Assembly: GCA_937897985.1 (NCBI GenBank)
Contig: CALCBD010000058.1
Span: 66,546 to 130,545 of the forward strand
Direction: 5' to 3'
Length of the DNA: 64,000 nt
DNA from: an uncultured Paludibacter sp.
GTDB lineage: Bacteria; Bacteroidota; Bacteroidia; Bacteroidales; Paludibacteraceae
Both the position numbers and the translations under genes were made by a program. Of the stretch, positions 27,693 through 36,753 are shown piece after piece (the first letter of the stretch is position 1; every line of letters begins with the position of its first letter). The notes beneath the pieces are model-generated. The model was not told the DNA's origin. It ran no database searches and worked only from the letters and a program-made list of their open reading frames with translations.

Positions 27693-28643
27693 TTAAATTT
27701 CTTTTTCAATCAGATAATTATTTCTTTCCGGCGAGTTTCGCGAAATTAATTCACCGATAAAACCGGTCAGGAACAACAAAGTACCCAGAATCATTGCCAG
27801 CAATGCCAGATAGAAATACGGGCTTTCGGTAACCAAAGGTGCCCGAACGTGCGATAGCAGCGCATACAATTTATTGGCACCAACCACGAGTACAGCAAAA
27901 AATCCGAGCACAAACATCAGACTGCCGTATAATCCAAAGAAGTGCATTGGTTTTTTCCCGAATTTCGAAAGAAACCAAAGTGTAATTAAATCAAGATAAC
28001 CGTTCACAAAGCGATTCATACCGAATTTTGTTTCTCCGAATTCGCGTTTGCGATGTTCCACCACTTTTTCGCCTATGCGTTTAAACCCTGCGTTTTTGGC
28101 AAGATAAGGAATATAACGGTGCATTTCGCCGTAAACCTCTATGTTTTTAACCACATCCACCCTGTAGGCTTTAAGTCCGCAATTCATATCATGCAGCTTA
28201 AGACCCGTAACTTTACGAGCTGTAGCGTTATATAATTTTGATGGTAAATTTTTGGTGAGTTTCGAATCTAATCTTTTTTTCTTCCAACCCGAAACCAAAT
28301 CATAATTTTCGTCAATGATCATGCGGTACAATTCAGGTATTTCGTCAGGACTGTCCTGCAAATCGGCATCCATAGTTATAACCACATCTCCCTGTGCAGC
28401 TTTGAATCCGCAATACAAAGCAGGTGATTTCCCGTAATTATTGCGGAATTTTATTCCTTTTACATGCTGCGAATTTTGCTTCAGATCTTCGATAACCTTC
28501 CATGAATTATCGGTGCTGCCGTCATTTACGAATATTACTTCGAACGAAAAATTATTTTTGGTCATCACCCGTTCTATCCACTCATATAGTTTCACGAGCG
28601 ACTCTTCTTCGTTATACAGCGGAATTATTACTGAAATATCCAT
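27693..28643 (-). CDS. Family 2 glycosyltransferase, GtrB/DPM1-like
   Basis: About 316 residues from the Met at 28643 (MDISVIIPLYNEEESL); an upstream in-frame Met is less typical. The GT-A domain has VIFVNDGSTDNSW, the metal-binding DADLQDSPDEIPELY and the acceptor segment HDMNCGLKAYR. Two C-terminal transmembrane helices (FFGLYGSLMFVLGFFAVLVV and LALLAMILGTLLFLTGFIGE) place it in the group that transfers a sugar to a polyprenyl phosphate. Acceptor and sugar are not known. It follows the DUF4199 gene on the same strand. Confidence 0.9.
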   Translation of the reverse strand: MDISVIIPLYNEEESLVKLYEWIERVMTKNNFSFEVIFVNDGSTDNSWKVIEDLKQNSQHVKGIKFRNNYGKSPALYCGFKAAQGDVVITMDADLQDSPDEIPELYRMIIDENYDLVSGWKKKRLDSKLTKNLPSKLYNATARKVTGLKLHDMNCGLKAYRVDVVKNIEVYGEMHRYIPYLAKNAGFKRIGEKVVEHRKREFGETKFGMNRFVNGYLDLITLWFLSKFGKKPMHFFGLYGSLMFVLGFFAVLVVGANKLYALLSHVRAPLVTESPYFYLALLAMILGTLLFLTGFIGELISRNSPERNNYLIEKEI

Positions 28644-28687
28644 ATTAAATTGATTTGCAACCATTTATAATTTTTACCTACAAGTGG

Positions 28688-29194
28688 CTATTCAAAAATA
28701 CTTTTTTCTTTTTTAACAAACCCGGAAAAAATCACTGCCCAAAAGGCCGCTGAAATAGCACCCGAAAGTATATTCATGAAAAACATCGGTACTGGTTTGT
28801 AAAACATTTCAATCAATCCGTAAGTTTTATCATCGAGTTCAATACCCATATTTTCGTACACTTTGAATACATCGTTCATCATTGATGCAAAATAATCCTT
28901 ATTGATAAAACCACTATATATCAGCATTATAACTGCCGAAATAGCAGAACCGAAAAAGTAAATTTTAAACATAAAGCTGAACGCTTTCCCAAAGCTGATG
29001 ATGCCACCATGGTTTTGTTCACGGTTTTGTACAGCAAATTTGTAAAGCAAAAATAAAATCAGAATGGAGATAAAAAATGAGACTGCACTCAGAAACCCTA
29101 TTTTAGGAGCTGATAATAAGAACTTTAATGAAATAAGTCCGCCCAAATAAAGCAGACCATAGATAACCGATGATCTTTCGGAATTCTGTTCCAT
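28688..29194 (-). CDS. DUF4199 membrane protein
   Basis: About 168 residues. The start at 29194 (MEQNSERSSVIYGLLYLGG) is preferred because a TACTTTTG -7 box at 29216-29223 would make any longer version untranscribed. Four hydrophobic helices are visible, two N-terminal, one near residue 85 and one at the end (FFMNILSGAISAAFWAVIF). Layout and length fit the Bacteroidota DUF4199 family, which often sits beside a DPM1-like glycosyltransferase as here. Function unknown. Confidence 0.8.
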   Translation of the reverse strand: MEQNSERSSVIYGLLYLGGLISLKFLLSAPKIGFLSAVSFFISILILFLLYKFAVQNREQNHGGIISFGKAFSFMFKIYFFGSAISAVIMLIYSGFINKDYFASMMNDVFKVYENMGIELDDKTYGLIEMFYKPVPMFFMNILSGAISAAFWAVIFSGFVKKEKSIFE

Positions 29195-29215
29195 ATTTAA
29201 AAAATTTTTAGTTTG

Positions 29216-29223
29216 CAAAAGTA
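29216..29223 (-). promoter_or_regulatory. -7 box that sets the DUF4199 start
   Basis: TACTTTTG on the minus strand, 22 bases before the ATG at 29194. It implies a very short leader and excludes the longer reading frame that begins at 29278. Confidence 0.5.
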
Positions 29224-29406
29224 CAAAAAAAACATGAGAATAAAAAGGATTCAGATTGTCAGAATCCGATAGCAACACCCGAAAATAAGGTTGAGTTTAT
29301 GAAACTTCAACATGGCCTGACGGATTTACATCCTTAAAATTTAAATACTTCAGACAATCACGCCGTTCAAAAATACATTTTCGGAAAATTAAAAGCCAAA
29401 GTGCTG

Positions 29407-29559
29407 CTATCTTTTATTATTGATAATCAGTGCTGCAATAACACCGGGCACCCAACCACAAAGTGTAAGAAGAAACACAATTATAAACGAGCCACAGCCC
29501 TTATCGACTATAGCCAACGGTGGAAAAATAATGCAAAGAATAACCCTCCAGATTGACAT
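29407..29559 (-). CDS. YqaE/Pmp3 family membrane protein, 50 aa
   Basis: A 50-codon ORF from the ATG at 29557-29559 to TAG. It begins MSIWRVILCIIFPPLAIVD, continues KGCGSFIIVFLLTLCGWVPG and ends VIAALIINNKR. The FPP-x-A-V motif, the second helix and the WVPG(V/I)IHA-like turn are the signature of the Pmp3/YqaE/UPF0057 proteins, two-helix membrane proteolipids linked to stress and membrane potential. Length (50-55) is normal. A TATATTTG -7 box lies 25 bases upstream at 29584-29591. Confidence 0.9.
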   Translation of the reverse strand: MSIWRVILCIIFPPLAIVDKGCGSFIIVFLLTLCGWVPGVIAALIINNKR

Positions 29560-29583
29560 AAAATTTTGATTTTAAAGTTGCTG

Positions 29584-29591
29584 CAAATATA
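29584..29591 (-). promoter_or_regulatory. -7 box of the YqaE/Pmp3 gene
   Basis: TATATTTG on the minus strand fits TAnnTTTG. No clear -33 element was found. Confidence 0.4.
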
Positions 29592-29972
29592 AATGATTTT
29601 TCTTAATCGCAGAATGATGTTATCCGGTAATTAAAAATTCATTTTGCACCGATCGATGCAGTGTTTTTTAAATTTAAGCCTGCTTCAGGTAACAGACTCA
29701 ATACAGTTGAATTGATATTACTTCGAAAAGAAAACTGAATCCGATCAATTTAAATTGCTTTTTCAGCGACAATTAACTGCCTTAGCGGACTGCTTTTTCA
29801 ATCAAAGTCATGAAATCCGGAACAAACGATTTAACATGCAAAAATAAAAATGAAACACAGCAGAAGACTTTAAATGCAGCCTCAGGTAGTCATTTTGTCC
29901 ACATAAAAAATCAAATATTGAACATAATCAGCACCTGACCCTGACTACTTTTGTAACATCATCTTAAATACA
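29592..29972. other. Intergenic region ahead of the pectin locus
   Basis: About 380 AT-rich bases between divergent genes. Apart from the two -7 boxes at its edges no gene, repeat or RNA structure was recognised. Confidence 0.5.
29946..29953 (+). promoter_or_regulatory. -7 box of the first pectin-locus gene
   Basis: TACTTTTG, identical to the box ahead of susC at 33404. The start codon is about 28 bases downstream. A TTG at 29918-29920 is 25 bases upstream, longer than usual. Confidence 0.45.
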
Positions 29973-29981
29973 ATGAATGTT

Positions 29982-32900
29982 ATGAAAAAGTTAATTATTT
30001 CAATCACCTTTTTATTTTCGATAGTATACGGATTATTTGCACAATCCGAACAACTTCTCGTCGATGAAAATTTCCAAAGCTGGACCAATTTATCAGCTTC
30101 GGCAGCCACAACAGTTGTTTCAAACAAAACTCTGATCACCAACGAAACACTCAATTATTCACTTTGGGGTATTTCGGTTATCAATAACGGATATGCTTCG
30201 GGAGCATCCACCAACACACTGAGTACAGCAGGCTGTCTGAAAATGGCAAAAAATACTGAAATTACTACCGGAACCATGTCCATCGAACTATCACCATTGG
30301 CTTCGATAACAAAAATCTGGTTTGTTGAATGTACAACCGGTAGTAACCGTGGTTTTAAAGTCTGGAAAAAAAATGCCACTGATGCCGACTGGGTTGCAAT
30401 TTACAGTACCGTGTGCAATCCAAGTTCAGGAATGGCTGTCAATTTAACTTTAAACGAAACCAATGTAGCCCTGAAATTTACCAATCTTTCGTTGGGTAAT
30501 TATGCATTCCTGTCGGATTTCAAAATATGGGGAAATGTTTCGGGTGTAGCTATTCCTCCAACTGTAAGTTCGGTAACACCTGCTCACGGGGCTTCAATTC
30601 CGGTATCAGGAAGTATCTCGGTAGTTTATTCCGAAAACGTAACCCGTGGCACCGGCAATATTACAATTGGCGGAGTAGCGGTTCCCGAACAAAACATTAC
30701 GATCAGTAATGCTACTGTTACAATAGCTTACTCCGGACTCAATACCGACAGTTCGTATGAACTTGTGATTCCAGCCGGGGCATTTAAAAACGGGGCAGGC
30801 ACACCCACTTCCAACGATACAAAAGCAACTTATAAAACTCCTGACACCATCCTTCCGACTTTATCAAATAAATCGGTATCGGACGGAGCAGTTTTACCAG
30901 TCAACGGATTTATTTCACTGGTAATGAGCGAAAGTTGTCAGGCCGGCAGCACACAGGTCACTATAGGCAGCAAAAGCATCACTCCTGCAGTTTCAGCCTC
31001 CAACGCAAACCTGATGTATATTAATTATAGCGGACTGGCATACGATACTGATTACACATTGGTAATTCCATCAGGAGCCATAACCGATTTATCAGGAAAT
31101 CCTTATGCAGGAACGAGTATCAGTTTTCACACCGAAGCTGATGCAAAAGGAACACAATTATTTTCATTCACTCCGGATGCCACCTCTGTTCCGGCCACAT
31201 CAACAGGAACTGTAACACAAACTGTAAACGGTTACACGATTGAATTCGGAGGTGTGGCAAGTGCCGGACCCCGAAGTTCATCGCCTTACACCTACTCTTT
31301 TAAAACAAATTATGTATTATTACCTGAATTGCCTTCGGTAGGCGAACTGAGCTTTTACATTCAATCGGGTGGTGGCACTGTACCACAGGAGTATTACATC
31401 CAGAAATTAGCTGCCGATGGCACAACATGGAATACTATTGAAACTATAATCCTGGGTACCAATGATAAAAACATGGTTAAAACCGCAGCAGCTCAATCGT
31501 CCGTTCCAACCCGGCTCAGGTTGATGTACAACAGTGCTCAGCTCTGGTTATACACCTTAGATGTTTATTCATATACCGGCAACGGACCGGTAGATGATGG
31601 TTTAAAGCCAAGCGTCGTTTCTTCGATACCTGCTGATAATGCGGTAGATGTTCCTATCAACGGTTCAATCAAACTGGTATTCAGTGAAAATGTAAAAACA
31701 GGAGCCGGCAGTATCACTTTGGATGGAAAAACACTTTCACCCGGAATTGTTGGGAAAAACGTTACTTTGCCCTATTCCAATCTGAAATATGCAACAAATT
31801 ACACCCTTTCAATCCCGGCAGGTGCAATCCGCGATGCATTTAACAACGACTGTGAAGCCATCTCAATTTCGTTTACAACCAAAGCCAAACCGGCTGTAAC
31901 TCCGCGATTGTTCAATTTCGTGGTAGCTGCTGACGGCACGGGAAACGGCACTACAATCCAATCGGCATTCGATGCGGTTCCTCTCAATAATTCCTCACAA
32001 TTTTTGATTTTCGTAAAAAACGGGACATACAACGAATATCCAACACTGGCTGAAACCAAAAACAATGTCAGCCTGATTGGTCAGAGCCAAAGCGGCGTAA
32101 TCATTACCGGCAACAGACGTAGTGGCGTGGGTGGTTATTCAACTTCCACCTGTCAGACGGTAGAAATTATGGCCGACAATTTTTATTGCGAAAATCTGAC
32201 GATGCAAAATACAGCCGGTGTCGGAGCAGGTCAGGCAGTAGCATTGAAAGTATATGCCGACAAAGCAGTTTTCAAAAACGTAAAACTAATTGGTTATCAG
32301 GATACTCACCTGACATCAAACACAGGTGCAGACCGTCAGTATTATCTGAATTGTGATATTCGTGGTTCGGTCGACTTTATTTTTGGTAATGGTGTATGTT
32401 ACTTCGATAATTGTTTGCTATATATCCAGGACAGGAATATTGCCAATGTAATTTGTGCACCATCAACATCCGCTGAAAACACTTATGGATATGTATTTAA
32501 CAATTGTACGATAGACGGAGCAAGTTCGCAGGATGGAATATATAACCTGGGACGACCATGGCAAAATTCACCACGGGCAGTTTATCTGAATACAAAAATG
32601 AATATCCTTCCTTCGGGCGGTGGCTGGATCAGTATGAGTACCATCCCTGCACTTTTTGCAGAATACAACAGTGTAAATGCTGCCAATAATCCGGTTGTGG
32701 TTGATGCAAGAAACACAGCATTTTCGTATACCGACAGTAACAACAACCTTATCACCGGCAACAGTCCTACAGCTGTATTGACTTCGACTCAGGCTGCAAA
32801 TTACAGCCTGTCCAATGTCTTAGCCGGTGCCGACTCGTGGGATGCAACACTGAAAGGACAGCAAACAGCAACAGTTTCTGGTATTTCACTGACAAACAAT

Positions 32901-33323
32901 ACAATGAGCTGGGCTCAGGTTGACGGTGCTTTGTGTTACCTGATTTTCAAAAATGGAAATTTCGTAACACAAACCACAACTAATTCACTTACAGTAAGTT
33001 CAGGAACATACGAACTTATGGCTGTTTCCGAATTCGGTGCATTAAGCGAACCGGTTAGCTTCGTGGCAGATGTTGTTTCGGGAGCGATTCAACCTTCAAG
33101 AAATACAGCATTCCTTCAGTCCGCTTATATCGAAAACCAGATTATATTAAAGAATACAGAACTTATCAAATCGGTTTCACTGTTTAATCCGGCAGGTCAG
33201 CTTATATACCGTTCCGAAAAAACAGCGGGCAACATTGATTGCAACAGCTTATCATCAGGATGTTACATTCTGAGTTTAAGTACAGAAAACGAAATAATAA
33301 CCTACAGAATTATCAGGAAATAA
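29982..33323 (+). CDS. Modular pectinesterase (CE8) with Ig-like repeats and T9SS tail
   Basis: About 1113 residues. The Met at 29982 gives the best signal peptide (MKKLIISITFLFSIVYGLFAQ). An N-terminal jelly-roll-like part is followed by three Big_5-type Ig repeats: PPTVSSVTPAHGASIPVSGS, LPTLSNKSVSDGAVLPVNG and KPSVVSSIPADNAVDVPING, each ending near FHT/FTT. The CE8 beta-helix (about 640-960) has GYQDTHL and SVDFIFGN with the catalytic aspartates and LGRPWQ with the catalytic Arg. The C-terminus (FNPAGQLIYRS ... SSGCYILSLS ... RIIRK) looks like a T9SS sorting domain. It would demethylate pectin at the cell surface or outside. Confidence 0.92.
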   Translation: MKKLIISITFLFSIVYGLFAQSEQLLVDENFQSWTNLSASAATTVVSNKTLITNETLNYSLWGISVINNGYASGASTNTLSTAGCLKMAKNTEITTGTMSIELSPLASITKIWFVECTTGSNRGFKVWKKNATDADWVAIYSTVCNPSSGMAVNLTLNETNVALKFTNLSLGNYAFLSDFKIWGNVSGVAIPPTVSSVTPAHGASIPVSGSISVVYSENVTRGTGNITIGGVAVPEQNITISNATVTIAYSGLNTDSSYELVIPAGAFKNGAGTPTSNDTKATYKTPDTILPTLSNKSVSDGAVLPVNGFISLVMSESCQAGSTQVTIGSKSITPAVSASNANLMYINYSGLAYDTDYTLVIPSGAITDLSGNPYAGTSISFHTEADAKGTQLFSFTPDATSVPATSTGTVTQTVNGYTIEFGGVASAGPRSSSPYTYSFKTNYVLLPELPSVGELSFYIQSGGGTVPQEYYIQKLAADGTTWNTIETIILGTNDKNMVKTAAAQSSVPTRLRLMYNSAQLWLYTLDVYSYTGNGPVDDGLKPSVVSSIPADNAVDVPINGSIKLVFSENVKTGAGSITLDGKTLSPGIVGKNVTLPYSNLKYATNYTLSIPAGAIRDAFNNDCEAISISFTTKAKPAVTPRLFNFVVAADGTGNGTTIQSAFDAVPLNNSSQFLIFVKNGTYNEYPTLAETKNNVSLIGQSQSGVIITGNRRSGVGGYSTSTCQTVEIMADNFYCENLTMQNTAGVGAGQAVALKVYADKAVFKNVKLIGYQDTHLTSNTGADRQYYLNCDIRGSVDFIFGNGVCYFDNCLLYIQDRNIANVICAPSTSAENTYGYVFNNCTIDGASSQDGIYNLGRPWQNSPRAVYLNTKMNILPSGGGWISMSTIPALFAEYNSVNAANNPVVVDARNTAFSYTDSNNNLITGNSPTAVLTSTQAANYSLSNVLAGADSWDATLKGQQTATVSGISLTNNTMSWAQVDGALCYLIFKNGNFVTQTTTNSLTVSSGTYELMAVSEFGALSEPVSFVADVVSGAIQPSRNTAFLQSAYIENQIILKNTELIKSVSLFNPAGQLIYRSEKTAGNIDCNSLSSGCYILSLSTENEIITYRIIRK

Positions 33324-33403
33324 GTAAATAAAACTTAGCAGTATTTTGTCAAATTCTCCAACTTTTTCGTTGAAAAATACACATAAAGACAAAATAACAT
33401 TCT

Positions 33404-33411
33404 TACTTTTG
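33404..33411 (+). promoter_or_regulatory. -7 box of susC
   Basis: TACTTTTG, 42 bases before the susC ATG. A 9-bp inverted repeat (TATTTTGTC at 33342-33350, GACAAAATA at 33388-33396) ends eight bases before the box and could be an operator. Confidence 0.45.
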
Positions 33412-33452
33412 TACTATTAAAAACATAAAAACAAGTACTATTTTAAAAATTC

Positions 33453-36400
33453 ATGAAAATGACTAAAAAACACGCTTTCAGAAATCGAAATTGGAAAGTC
33501 ATCTTTTTCATCTCCCTGCTGATTGGACTGACAACTACATTGTCAGCTCAAACAAAATCCGTTTCGGGAATAGTAAGAGATCCTTCGGGCGAAACAATTA
33601 TCTCTGCATCGGTAGTTGTTAAAGGCACAACTATCGGTACTGTCACCAATGTGAATGGTGAGTTTACAATAAATGTTCCGACCAATGCAAAAACCCTTGT
33701 TATTTCCTATGTGGGTATGGAAACTCAGGAAGTTCCTATTGTTGGTACAAATTTAAAAATCGTACTCAAAGATGACTTAAAATCCCTTGAAGAAGTAGTG
33801 GTAATTGGTTACGGGACACAAAAAAAGCGCGATTTGACTGGTTCTGTATCATCGGTAAGCGAAAAAGTATTGAAAGACATACCCGTTTCGTCGGTTGCCG
33901 AAGCTTTGACCGGAAAATTAACCGGTGTTCAGGTAACGACCACTGAAGGTTCGCCTGATGCTGAAATCAAAATCAGGGTACGTGGAGGTGGTTCAATCAC
34001 TCAGAGCAATACCCCGCTTTATATTGTTGATGGTTTTGCCAAAGATGATATAAAAGACATTGCACCTTCGGAAATTGAAGAAATATCAGTATTAAAAGAT
34101 GCATCTTCGACTGCTATTTATGGTTCGCGCGGAGCCAACGGAGTAGTACTTATAACAACCAAATCGGCTAAACAGGGAAAATTATCACTGTCCTACAATG
34201 GTTATGTAGGTATGAAAGAAGTTTCCAAAACTTTGCCGGTTTTAACTCCGTTTCAATTTGCCCGCAAGCAATATGAAAGAGCTGTTTGGGGAGGTGGAAC
34301 CAAGGTTGCCAGTGAATATGAAACATATTTTGGTAATTACGGGGATATTGATTTGTATAATTTTGCAAATGCAACCAACTGGCAAAACGAAACTTTTGGT
34401 AATGCCGGTCTGACTCAGAATCATTCTGTTTCGCTAAGCGGAGGTGATAAAAAATTTAATTACAATGCCAATTACAGTCATGTGTATGATAAAGCCATCA
34501 TGTACATGTCTAATTACAAACGTGACAATGTAAGTGTAAAACTGAAATACACTCCGATAAAATGGTTAAAACTTGATTTGGCGACACGTTACGCTGCGAC
34601 TACCATTAATGGCTCCGGTGCAAATGACCAGACCGGACTTGAAAAATCAACTTCGGATTCACGTGTAAAAAGCGCAGTTGTTTATACTCCTATTCCATTG
34701 AAAAATCTTGTATCGCAGGATGATGATGCGGAAGCATCGGCGAGTTTATATTCGCCTATTCAGTCAACAGAAGACAACAACCGTTATCAGAACAACCATG
34801 AGTTCAGCATCAATGGCGGAGCTACTTTCACGTTTAATAAAAATCTGTCGCTGAACAGTACATTCGGTTATACAAAATCTGACAAAACAGACAAACGATT
34901 TTTCGGACTTAGTTCATATTATGTTCGCGAAGGTGGAGCTTACAAACGCGACAATGCTACAGCACCCGCAATTTTTCTTGGTGACATCAACAAATCGACC
35001 CTTCAAAACACCAATGTATTGAACTACAAGAAAGATAATATTTTCAAAGGGCATAATATTAATGCCATTTTGGGAGAAGAAATGCTGATAAGAACCAACA
35101 GTTCATATACTCAGGATATCGAAGCATTTACACGCACTTATATGTCGGCCGACGCATGGGGCAATCCGTCAGATGGTACCGTTCGTCCAACCAGACCATT
35201 TACAGCACCCGATTACAGATTGTTATCTTATTTTGGTCGATTGAATTATGACATTAACGACAAATACCTGATAGCATTGATTTTACGTACCGATGCCTCC
35301 AGCAAATTTGCAGCAGGTAATCAGTGGGGATTTTTCCCTTCAGGTTCAGTAGGTTGGCGAATTTCGGAAGAACGTTTTATGGAAGGAACAAAAAGCTGGT
35401 TGTCGAACCTGAAATTGAGAGGCGGTTTCGGAGCTTCAGGAAACGATAATATCGACGACGGAGCTTTCATTCGTTCATACACTTCAGCTCCCTCCAACTA
35501 TCTGGAACCGGATGTATTCCCGAGTATTTATTCGGCAGGACAGACACTGGCTAATCCTGATTTGAAATGGGAAACCACAGTTACAAAAAACGTTGGACTT
35601 GATTTCGGTTTCTTCAAAAGCCGTTTGAGCGGTTCGGTGGAATTGTACGAAAATAACACTTATGACGCTTTGATGTTAGTGAACATAAGCGGTGTAGGTT
35701 ATACAAATCAATGGCAAAACGTTGCTTCTACTTCGAACAAGGGTATTGAACTTACACTGAATGCCGATTTAATTAAAACAAAAGATTTTAATCTGGCATT
35801 TTCATTTAACATCAGTGCCAATCAAAACAAAGTACTCGAACTTGGAAAATCTACTATTCCACCCTTCAACGAAGCATGGACAAGTTATTCCGAAGCGTCC
35901 AACAGTTACACAGTGTCAGTAGGTCAGCCCGTTGGTTTGATTTACGGTTTTCAAAGTGACGGCATGTACAGTGCCGACGACTTTAAATGGAACGGAACCA
36001 GCTGGGTGATGAACAATGCAAAATACATTAACAAGGATGCTGTGACTGGAGTTTATACTGATGCCAATGGCAATGCATTTGTCGACAACAGTGGAATTGA
36101 CGGATTAAGCTGGGGCCCGGGTGCAATGAAACTGAAAGACAATAACGGAGATGGTAAAATTACAATTGATGACAAAGTGTTGATTGGCAATACAAATCCA
36201 AAACACTTTGGTGCCTTCGGATTGAACGCATCGTACAAAGGATTTGATGCTACTGTTAACTTCAACTGGGTATATGGCAATCAGATTTATAATGCCACAA
36301 AAATTGAATTAACTGCTGCCTATTACAAATACCGTAATACGCTGGCAAGTACGCTAAATTCATATACACAGATTGATTGGAATACCGGAAACAGAATTAC

Positions 36401-36740
36401 CGATGCTGCTACACTTACCACAATGAATGCCAGTGCAGATATATGGGCTGCCCCTACCGGACGTTATGCCACTACTTCGTGGGCAATTGAAGATGGTTCA
36501 TTTTTACGGTTAAACAACCTTACTTTGGGTTATACTTTGCCCGGCAAAATGACAAAAAAATTCTATGTACAAAAATTGAGAGTTTATGCCTCGGGATACA
36601 ACCTTGCAATATTCACAAAATATTCGGGTTACGATCCTGAAGTTGATTCACGTCGTGCTACACCGGCAACTCCCGGAGTTGATTATTCAGCTTATCCCAA
36701 GAGTCGTTCATACAATGTTGGAGTAAACATAACATTCTAA
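33453..36740 (+). CDS. susC: SusC/RagA TonB-dependent outer-membrane transporter
   Basis: A 1095-residue TonB-linked channel importing oligosaccharides, here presumably pectic oligomers. A signal peptide ends in LTTTLSAQ. A CarboxypepD_reg-like domain follows (VSGIVRDPSGETIISASVVV, about 35-110). The TonB-box/plug entry EEVVVIGYGTQKKRDLTGSV is near residue 113, and the plug has the diagnostic VRGGGSITQSNTPLYIVDG and SSTAIYGSRGANGVVLITTK. The barrel ends in SRSYNVGVNITF. It is the first gene of the SusCD pair, 13 bases before susD. Confidence 0.97.
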   Translation: MKMTKKHAFRNRNWKVIFFISLLIGLTTTLSAQTKSVSGIVRDPSGETIISASVVVKGTTIGTVTNVNGEFTINVPTNAKTLVISYVGMETQEVPIVGTNLKIVLKDDLKSLEEVVVIGYGTQKKRDLTGSVSSVSEKVLKDIPVSSVAEALTGKLTGVQVTTTEGSPDAEIKIRVRGGGSITQSNTPLYIVDGFAKDDIKDIAPSEIEEISVLKDASSTAIYGSRGANGVVLITTKSAKQGKLSLSYNGYVGMKEVSKTLPVLTPFQFARKQYERAVWGGGTKVASEYETYFGNYGDIDLYNFANATNWQNETFGNAGLTQNHSVSLSGGDKKFNYNANYSHVYDKAIMYMSNYKRDNVSVKLKYTPIKWLKLDLATRYAATTINGSGANDQTGLEKSTSDSRVKSAVVYTPIPLKNLVSQDDDAEASASLYSPIQSTEDNNRYQNNHEFSINGGATFTFNKNLSLNSTFGYTKSDKTDKRFFGLSSYYVREGGAYKRDNATAPAIFLGDINKSTLQNTNVLNYKKDNIFKGHNINAILGEEMLIRTNSSYTQDIEAFTRTYMSADAWGNPSDGTVRPTRPFTAPDYRLLSYFGRLNYDINDKYLIALILRTDASSKFAAGNQWGFFPSGSVGWRISEERFMEGTKSWLSNLKLRGGFGASGNDNIDDGAFIRSYTSAPSNYLEPDVFPSIYSAGQTLANPDLKWETTVTKNVGLDFGFFKSRLSGSVELYENNTYDALMLVNISGVGYTNQWQNVASTSNKGIELTLNADLIKTKDFNLAFSFNISANQNKVLELGKSTIPPFNEAWTSYSEASNSYTVSVGQPVGLIYGFQSDGMYSADDFKWNGTSWVMNNAKYINKDAVTGVYTDANGNAFVDNSGIDGLSWGPGAMKLKDNNGDGKITIDDKVLIGNTNPKHFGAFGLNASYKGFDATVNFNWVYGNQIYNATKIELTAAYYKYRNTLASTLNSYTQIDWNTGNRITDAATLTTMNASADIWAAPTGRYATTSWAIEDGSFLRLNNLTLGYTLPGKMTKKFYVQKLRVYASGYNLAIFTKYSGYDPEVDSRRATPATPGVDYSAYPKSRSYNVGVNITF

Positions 36741-36753
36741 ATTTTAAAACACA

